From an uncultured Blautia sp. (lineage in GTDB: Bacteria > Bacillota > Clostridia > Lachnospirales > Lachnospiraceae): a DNA stretch of 10,425 nt. This document shows, in pieces, positions 5,341 to 10,425 of this stretch. The notes under the pieces are model-generated. The model searched no databases. It worked only from the letters and a program-made list of their open reading frames with translations, and was not told the DNA's origin. Position numbers and translations under genes: made by a program. Positions within the stretch are counted from its first letter, which is position 1; the number at the start of each line of letters is the position of its first letter. Where the stretch lies: positions 1 to 10,425 of the forward strand of contig URWL01000039.1 of assembly GCA_900551465.1 (NCBI GenBank). The letters are read 5' to 3'.

Positions 5341-6303
5341 ATGAGAACGCAAAAATTAAAGTTCATTACAGTCATTTTAGTTCTGGCAGCCCTGGCAGCA
5401 TTGCTGGCGGGATGCTCAGGAAAAGAAGATCAGACAGATAAAAAAGAGGATTCAAAAACCATCACTGTGACAGATGCCAAAGGAAAGGTTGAAATACCTG
5501 CAGATCCAAAGAGAATCGTTGATATCAGCGGAAACAGTGATATACTCTCAATTCTCGGTTATTCTGTAGTCGGAACCGCCAACTCAGATGCGTATGACTA
5601 TACAAAGTTTCCATCCTATTTAGAAAAGAAGCTTTCCGGTGCTGAGATCCTGGGCTACAGTATGCAGGACAAAATGGACGTTGAGAAGATTCTTGCGTTA
5701 AAGCCTGACCTGATTATTATTTCCTCAGTTCAGGAAAAAATGTATCAGCAGCTTTCCAAAGCGGCTCCTACAGTTATGCTGAAGCTGGCTCAGACAGACT
5801 GGAAAGAAGATGTGCTCAAGGTAGCCGATATCATGCAGAAAAAAGAGAAAGCCGAAGCATGGCTTGCAGACTATAAGAAAAAGGCCCGTGAAAAGGGAAA
5901 AGAAATCAAAAAATCCTACGGAAAGAATAAAAGCTACCTTTCCATCCTTGCCAGTGGAGGCCAAATCTTTGTGTATGACAAGGCCGGGATAGGAAGTATC
6001 TTATATGAAGATATGGGATTAAAAAGACCGAAAGGACTGCCGGAGCAGAAGGATATCAGCCTTCCGGTAGTATCATATGAAGGGCTGGCGTCCATTGAGG
6101 CAGATTATATTCTTGCCATGGGAACCAAAGATGATATGGCAGCTTTAAAGAAAAACTCTGTGTGGAAAGAGCTTCCCGCAGTGAAGAAGGGACATGTGGC
6201 AGAGCTTCCCGCAAGCCCTTACTTTAACCAGGGATACAGTTCCATCGGGCGTCTCTCATTTTTGGATGAAGTGAACGGTTTAATGGAGAAGATGAATGAG
6301 TAA
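5341..6303 (+). CDS. ABC transporter substrate-binding lipoprotein, iron-siderophore/metal-chelate family
   Basis: A 320-residue extracellular lipoprotein that would capture an iron chelate, heme or cobalamin and deliver it to the two permeases encoded next. The signal peptide has basic residues (RTQKLK), a hydrophobic core and the lipobox LAGC with Cys25 as the lipidated residue. A charged linker (26-38) follows. ITVTDAKGKVEIPADPKRIVDIS (40-62) is the classic start of the FecB/FhuD-type periplasmic-binding fold, and KPDLIIIS is its usual strand. Length is typical. The ribosome site is AAAGGG (5325-5330), ten bases before the ATG, weaker than elsewhere in the window. The stop overlaps the next gene by eight bases. 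It belongs to the operon starting at the promoter at 5247. Substrate is not determined by sequence; a ferric siderophore is favoured because of the AraC and MFS neighbours. Confidence 0.92.
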   Translation: MRTQKLKFITVILVLAALAALLAGCSGKEDQTDKKEDSKTITVTDAKGKVEIPADPKRIVDISGNSDILSILGYSVVGTANSDAYDYTKFPSYLEKKLSGAEILGYSMQDKMDVEKILALKPDLIIISSVQEKMYQQLSKAAPTVMLKLAQTDWKEDVLKVADIMQKKEKAEAWLADYKKKAREKGKEIKKSYGKNKSYLSILASGGQIFVYDKAGIGSILYEDMGLKRPKGLPEQKDISLPVVSYEGLASIEADYILAMGTKDDMAALKKNSVWKELPAVKKGHVAELPASPYFNQGYSSIGRLSFLDEVNGLMEKMNE

Positions 6304-7279
6304 AAGGGTTTCTGTGTTTGCCGCAGTTTCCGTTATCCTTTTGATAACTGGAGTGCTGCTGGCTGTTTCCCTTGGAGCAAAGAGGCTGCCGTTTGAAACG
6401 GTGGCCTCGGCGCTCTTTAAAGGCGGGGATTCACTGGATATAAAATTGATCAGGGAAGTCAGGCTGCCTAGGGCCATCGCCGCTGTATTGACAGGAGGGA
6501 TGCTTGCCAGTGCGGGCGCTGTGATGCAGGGGGTGACCAGGAATCCCCTGGCCGAGCCGTCCATCATGGGAATGACGCAGGGAGCCTCCCTGGCTGTGGC
6601 AGCTGCAAGTGTAATACCGGCAGTATCCGGCCTTTTCGGTTTGACAGCATCGGCCCTTATTGGTGCTTTTCTCGGCGGGATTCTTGTGCTTGGATTTTGC
6701 CTGCGAACGACAAATTTAAGTGTCTCAAGGCTTCTGCTGGCGGGGACAGCCCTGGGAACCTTTTTTCTATCGTTATCCTCCCTGATCGGGATTCTGGGAA
6801 ACCGTTCCCAGGAGCTTGCGTTTTGGGTAGCGGGAGGATTTAAGTCCATCACATGGGGCCATGTGTGGCTTTTACTATTTGCAGGAGGGATTTCTCTGAT
6901 TCTGTTTTTCTTTCTGGCAGGCAGCATCAACATCCTGAGCCTTGGAGATGAGGCAGCCACAGGACTGGGTGTCCGTCCCGAAAGGATCAGGCTTTGGTCG
7001 ATTCTTCTGCTGATTCCGGTCTGTGCCGTCTGTGTGGCCAGCGCAGGAAATATCGCCTTTGTTGGATTGGTCATTCCCCACATGATAAGAAAGATATTCG
7101 ACAATGACTACAGAAGAATGATACCGTTGTCTTTCTTAGGCGGAAGTGTGCTGATGGTATGGGCGGACCTGGCCGCGCGTCTGGCAAACCAGCCATATGA
7201 GACTCCGGTAGGGCTGTTTACCTCTATATTAGGTGTGCCAGTATTTCTGTGGCTGATCAGAAAGGAGCAAAGCAGATGA
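6296..7279 (+). CDS. FecCD-family ABC transporter permease, first subunit
   Basis: A 327-residue polytopic inner-membrane permease of the BtuC/FecCD family, which forms a heterodimer with the next gene product. It has the family run of hydrophobic helices, starting at about 7-27. RLPRA (56-60) is followed by LTGGMLASAGAVMQGVTRNPLAEP (65-88), the most conserved segment of the family. GDEAATGLGV is the cytoplasmic loop that contacts the ATPase, and AGNIAFVGLVIPHMIR is the conserved late helix. The start overlaps the binding-protein stop by eight bases, and its stop overlaps the next start by four, both signs of translational coupling. No damage is visible. Confidence 0.93.
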   Translation: MSKRVSVFAAVSVILLITGVLLAVSLGAKRLPFETVASALFKGGDSLDIKLIREVRLPRAIAAVLTGGMLASAGAVMQGVTRNPLAEPSIMGMTQGASLAVAAASVIPAVSGLFGLTASALIGAFLGGILVLGFCLRTTNLSVSRLLLAGTALGTFFLSLSSLIGILGNRSQELAFWVAGGFKSITWGHVWLLLFAGGISLILFFFLAGSINILSLGDEAATGLGVRPERIRLWSILLLIPVCAVCVASAGNIAFVGLVIPHMIRKIFDNDYRRMIPLSFLGGSVLMVWADLAARLANQPYETPVGLFTSILGVPVFLWLIRKEQSR

Positions 7280-8283
7280 AAAAAAGGCAGCGTACAGCAG
7301 TGGCCCTGGTGGTGTTCTTGTTTCTGGCCGTGTTTGTGGGAGCCTTAATGTATGGAAGCTACTCCATGACGGCAAAAGATGTTGTAATGACGCTTTTCGG
7401 CAAAGGGGACGGCATGCAGAATATCGCTGTACTTGATCTGCGGCTCCCAAGAGCAGTGACGGCGGTTCTAACCGGAGCTGCATTATCTGTCTCAGGCTGT
7501 ATTTTGCAGAGTGTCACCAAAAATGATCTTGCAGAGCCCGGGATCATCGGTATCAATGCAGGCGCGGCACTTGCGGTTGTGCTTTTGATTTCTGTACAGA
7601 GCACCAGCTATTATACGGCACTGGGCTTTGGCACTGTTCTGCTCATGCCCATAGCGGCAGCGGCTGGTGCTTTTATAAGCTTTCTGTGTATTTATCTTCT
7701 GGCCAGGGATAATGGGAGTGTGAGGCCTGTAAAAATGATATTGGCAGGTATTGGTGTCAACACAGGGGTCAATGCCCTGATCACTCTTTATCAGCTGAAC
7801 ATGTCAAAAGGAGACTATAATCAGGCTCTGGCATGGATTGGCGGCAGCCTGTGGGGCAGCAGCTGGATGTATGTTGCCATGACTGCGCCCATTATTATTG
7901 TGCTGATCCTTATTGTCTTTTACAAAAACAGAACGCTGGATGTGATGGATCTGGGAGATGAGCTGGCTATGGGATTAGGGGTTCAAGTGGAGAGGGAAAG
8001 AAAGGTTTTCCTTGTTCTCGCAGTCTGTCTGGCTGCCTGTGCCACTTCTGTGGCCGGGAATATCGCGTTTGCCGGACTGATCGGACCGCATTTAGCAAAA
8101 CGTCTCGTGGGGCCTGTGCACAAAAGACAGATTCCTGCGGCAGCATGTTTAAGCAGTATTTTAGTTTTGGGAGCGGATACACTTGCGAGGAATCTGTTTT
8201 CACCGCTGGAAATACCAGCGGGTATCATGATCTCCCTGATCGGAGTGCCATATTTTGTTTATCTCCTGATGAAAGAAAGGTAA
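7276..8283 (+). CDS. FecCD-family ABC transporter permease, second subunit
   Basis: A 335-residue permease pairing with the preceding subunit. I chose the ATG at 7276 over the one at 7249. The later start gives the ATGA overlap with the upstream stop, has AAAGGAG (7261-7267) eight bases before it, and begins MKKRQR directly before the first membrane helix as expected. The earlier start would add nine residues and overlap by 31 bases. RLPRA (56-60), LQSVTKNDLAEPGIIG (77-92), GDELAMGLGV (ATPase contact loop) and AGNIAFAGLIGPHLAKRLVG are all family hallmarks. The family Asn-Pro-Leu-Ala-Glu-Pro is Asn-Asp-Leu-Ala-Glu-Pro here, a minor change. The ATPase gene starts nine bases later. Confidence 0.93.
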   Translation: MKKRQRTAVALVVFLFLAVFVGALMYGSYSMTAKDVVMTLFGKGDGMQNIAVLDLRLPRAVTAVLTGAALSVSGCILQSVTKNDLAEPGIIGINAGAALAVVLLISVQSTSYYTALGFGTVLLMPIAAAAGAFISFLCIYLLARDNGSVRPVKMILAGIGVNTGVNALITLYQLNMSKGDYNQALAWIGGSLWGSSWMYVAMTAPIIIVLILIVFYKNRTLDVMDLGDELAMGLGVQVERERKVFLVLAVCLAACATSVAGNIAFAGLIGPHLAKRLVGPVHKRQIPAAACLSSILVLGADTLARNLFSPLEIPAGIMISLIGVPYFVYLLMKER

Positions 8284-8292
8284 GGGTGTAAA

Positions 8293-9081
8293 ATGGAACA
8301 ACAAAAGATTCAAGTGAGGGATATCACTGTCGCCTATGAGCAGACCATCGTCATACCAAAGCTGAATCTGAATATCCCCGGCGGGAAGATCACCATCGTA
8401 GTCGGCGGCAATGGATGCGGAAAGTCTACACTGATCAAATCTGTGGCCGGGATACTTAAGCCCAAAAAGGGCGAGATCTTTATCAATGGTACGGAGATTA
8501 AAAAGCAGGCTCCCAGGGAGACCGCAAAACAGATGGCAGTTCTGCCCCAGAGCCCGCAGGTACCGGAGGGACTTTTAGTAAAGGAACTGGTGGCATACGG
8601 GCGGTTCCCTTATCAGAAACCTGTAGGCGGACTGACAGAACATGACCACCAGGTGATCCGCTGGGCGATGGAGGCAACAGGCATTCTGGCACTGAAAGAC
8701 CGAAGGGCAGATTCTCTTTCAGGCGGACAGAGGCAGAGGGCCTGGATTGCCATGGCGCTCGCGCAGGAGACAGAAATTCTTGTACTGGATGAGCCAACCA
8801 CTTATCTGGATATGTCTCACCAGCTGGAAATACTCTCTCTATTAAAAGAATTAAACCAAAAGAACCAAACAACCATTGTCATGGTGATCCATGAAATCAA
8901 TCATGCATCCAGGTTTGCAGACCATATCATTGGAATGAAGGAGGGGCAGATGGTGTTTGAGGGAACACCTGCGGATGTGATAACAGAACAGAATTTGAAG
9001 ACACTTTATGGTATACGGGCTAAGCTTACACTCAGTGAGGACGGCACATATCCGGTCTGCACGGAGTATGAGCTGGAATGA
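8293..9081 (+). CDS. ABC transporter ATP-binding protein, FecE/FepC type
   Basis: A 262-residue cytoplasmic ATPase that powers the importer. All motifs are intact: Walker A GGNGCGKST (38-46), Q-loop Gln86, signature LSGGQRQR (142-149), Walker B ILVLDE (162-167), D-loop YLD (171-173) and switch His200. The VPEGLLVKELVAYGRFPY stretch (90-107) is characteristic of iron-siderophore/cobalamin ATPases. The ribosome site is modest (AAGGGTG, 8282-8288). It follows the second permease by nine bases, and its stop overlaps the MFS start in ATGA. It completes a four-part importer with the binding protein and the two permeases. Confidence 0.95.
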   Translation: MEQQKIQVRDITVAYEQTIVIPKLNLNIPGGKITIVVGGNGCGKSTLIKSVAGILKPKKGEIFINGTEIKKQAPRETAKQMAVLPQSPQVPEGLLVKELVAYGRFPYQKPVGGLTEHDHQVIRWAMEATGILALKDRRADSLSGGQRQRAWIAMALAQETEILVLDEPTTYLDMSHQLEILSLLKELNQKNQTTIVMVIHEINHASRFADHIIGMKEGQMVFEGTPADVITEQNLKTLYGIRAKLTLSEDGTYPVCTEYELE

Positions 9082-10307
9082 GCAGACGGGGGAATAAAGC
9101 AAATTTTGTTATCATAGCGGCGGGGCAGATGATCTCTCTGTTCGGCAGTGCCATCCAGCGGTTTTGTATGTCTCTCTATGTACTGGACCTGACCGGGAGT
9201 CCGGGCATTTTTGCTACGATCCTTTCAATTTCTATGCTTCCATATGTTCTGCTCGCGCCGGTAGCCGGAAATATCACAGATTACTTCAGCAAAAAGAAGA
9301 TCATGGTCTGTACAGACATCTTCAGCGGCATTGTTATAAGCTGCTATGCGGCTTTTTTATTTTCAGGACATGACCGGCCAGCTGTCATAGCTGTCACAAT
9401 GATCCTTTTGTCAGCTGCAAGTACTATATATTCACCGGCGGTGACAGCCTCCATCCCTCTGTCTGTTTCAGCAAAACAGCTTTACCGGGCCAATGGCATT
9501 GTACAGCAGATCGGATCCGCTGCCAATTTTGCAGGACCTGTCATTGCGGGGATGCTGTATGGTTTTCTGGGGATCCGTTGGATCGTCGTTTTAAATGCAA
9601 TCAGTTTCTTTGTCTCAGCACTGATGGAAGGATTTCTGCATCTGCCGGAAAAAAAGAACGGCTCCAGAAACAAGCTCTCTTTTTTGGGCAGTGTGAACGA
9701 AATGTATCAAGGGTTTTTGTACTTAAAAAAATTTCAATCTATCATATTAAAGATTATTTTCTCTTACGGTCTGTCCAACCTGTTCATTGTTCCGGTTTTC
9801 TCCGTAGCTGCACCGCATTTTATAAAAAATGTGCTGGGTCTTTCTTCAGAAGTCTATGGATCTGTGGAGGGGATCACAGTGCTTGGGATGATCACGGGGG
9901 GAGTACTGATCAGTGTGTTTCCCAAGCGTTTTTCCATGGCTGTGATCCACAGAGTGCTTTACCTGATGCCGGTTTCGTTTCTTTTCATGTGTCTGACCGG
10001 ATTTGCGTCCCAAAGCCCGCTCATTAATATATGTGCTTTTGGGGCAGGCGGCTTTGCTGTCATGCTTTCCCTTGGCCTGTCCAATGTGATTTCATTGACT
10101 TACATGCAGCAGGCAGTCCCCGGATCTATGATCGGAAAGACCAGTGCATTTTCAACGGCAGCGGCGACAGCCACGATACCTCCCGGACAGTTTTTGTTCG
10201 GACAGATATTAGAATCAGGGATTTCGGTTCCTGTGCTGTTTCTTTTTGTATCAGCGGCAAGCCTTGGGACTGCATATTTTGTGAAACAGGCAATAAAAAA
10301 GAATTAA
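9078..10307 (+). CDS. MFS transporter, EntS/multidrug-exporter-like
   Basis: A 409-residue major facilitator with about twelve membrane helices, resembling the MFS group that includes the enterobactin exporter EntS and macrolide exporters. The motif A-like loop GNITDYFSKKKIM (64-76) follows helix two, and the N-terminal AGQMISLFGSAIQRF is typical of the group. The ATG lies within ATGA shared with the ATPase stop; GGAG at 9063-9066 is eleven bases away, so translation is probably coupled. It is the fifth gene of the transport operon. Co-transcription with a metal-chelate importer suggests export of a metallophore or of the metal-free ligand after uptake. No siderophore synthesis genes are seen here, so a general drug or toxin exporter role is equally possible. 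No intrinsic terminator is evident after the stop. Confidence 0.88.
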   Translation: MSRRGNKANFVIIAAGQMISLFGSAIQRFCMSLYVLDLTGSPGIFATILSISMLPYVLLAPVAGNITDYFSKKKIMVCTDIFSGIVISCYAAFLFSGHDRPAVIAVTMILLSAASTIYSPAVTASIPLSVSAKQLYRANGIVQQIGSAANFAGPVIAGMLYGFLGIRWIVVLNAISFFVSALMEGFLHLPEKKNGSRNKLSFLGSVNEMYQGFLYLKKFQSIILKIIFSYGLSNLFIVPVFSVAAPHFIKNVLGLSSEVYGSVEGITVLGMITGGVLISVFPKRFSMAVIHRVLYLMPVSFLFMCLTGFASQSPLINICAFGAGGFAVMLSLGLSNVISLTYMQQAVPGSMIGKTSAFSTAAATATIPPGQFLFGQILESGISVPVLFLFVSAASLGTAYFVKQAIKKN

Positions 10308-10325
10308 GAAATTTTAAAAAAGTTC

Positions 10326-10354
10326 TTGCATATTGTATTTAGTTTTGCTATACT
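10326..10354 (+). promoter_or_regulatory. Probable promoter of the tRNA-Gly gene
   Basis: TATACT (10349-10354) is a good -10, with TTGCAT (10326-10331) 17 bases upstream as a partial -35. The start would fall near 10361, about 12 bases before the mature tRNA 5' end, which fits a stable-RNA promoter. Confidence 0.6.
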
Positions 10355-10372
10355 ATTACTTGTCTGAAAGAT

Positions 10373-10425
10373 GCGGGTGTAGTTCAATGGTAGAACTCCA
10401 GCCTTCCAAGCTGATCACGTGGGTT
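10373..10425 (+). tRNA. tRNA-Gly (anticodon UCC), truncated by the window end
   Basis: The acceptor 5' strand GCGGGTG (10373-10379), T8-A9, D-stem GTTC/GAAC (10382-10385, 10393-10396) and anticodon loop CTTCCAA (10403-10409) with anticodon TCC (10405-10407) are present. So are a four-base variable loop (10415-10418), T-stem strand GTGGG (10419-10423) and the first TT of the T-loop. The sequence ends there, so the 3' acceptor strand is not seen. The anticodon stem, CCAGC with GCTGA, has a C-A mismatch at the 27-43 position. Confidence 0.93.

Noticed and set aside
6280..7104. 274-codon open frame on the minus strand
   Set aside because: It lies fully antisense to the first FecCD permease, has a low-complexity Pro/Ala/Arg/Thr-rich composition with no domain, and starts without a ribosome site. 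It is a shadow frame.
7249..7279. Upstream ATG at 7249 as the start of the second permease
   Set aside because: The ATG at 7276 has a well-spaced AAAGGAG, gives the standard ATGA overlap and a typical N-terminus. The earlier start adds nine polar residues with no clear ribosome site.

Overview
The window reads as chromosomal DNA of a Gram-positive Firmicute. A gut Lachnospiraceae-type Clostridium relative is my best guess. The support is strong AGGAGG-type ribosome binding sites, consensus sigma-A promoters with 17-base spacers, a lipobox-type binding protein, mannose-family PTS and RpiR-type genes, and a tRNA-Gly(UCC) of the usual Firmicute form. The genus cannot be fixed from sequence alone. 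Bases 1-44 are not biological: they are an Illumina Nextera i7 adapter, so base 45 is the real contig start and everything upstream of the first gene is missing.

Left part (45-3475), carbohydrate metabolism. A palindrome abuts a consensus promoter driving a lone mannose-family PTS EIIA, closed by an intrinsic terminator. About 425 bases without a gene follow. They hold a hairpin-rich element (621-789) that folds into a hairpin, a closed branched structure and a second hairpin, then several short palindromes and a bidirectional terminator. Next come an intact fructose-6-phosphate aldolase, a short-chain dehydrogenase, a transaldolase paralogue whose whole centre including the active-site lysine is deleted (49-codon remnant), and an RpiR/MurR-family SIS-domain regulator ended by a 15-bp hairpin. 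A plausible reading is that the dehydrogenase makes a ketose phosphate from a sugar or polyol phosphate, the aldolase splits it, and the RpiR protein senses a sugar phosphate.

Middle (3624-5173, minus strand). A DUF805 membrane protein with its own consensus promoter, and an AraC-family regulator of the PchR/YbtA kind.

Right part (5174-10307), metal-chelate transport. Divergent from the AraC gene is a tight five-gene operon: substrate-binding lipoprotein, two FecCD-type permeases, FecE/FepC-type ATPase and an MFS exporter. Adjacent genes overlap or are a few bases apart. The operon promoter (TTGAAA-17-TACAAT) has two GTTAGGTA direct repeats, one over the -10 and one just after the start site. 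The second is part of an imperfect DtxR/IdeR-like box, so iron repression plus AraC control is the natural model.

The window ends inside a tRNA-Gly gene with its own promoter. I see no defence system, CRISPR array, insertion sequence or prophage. The items most worth checking are the structured intergenic element, the internally deleted transaldolase, the double operator of the transport operon, and the adapter contamination.
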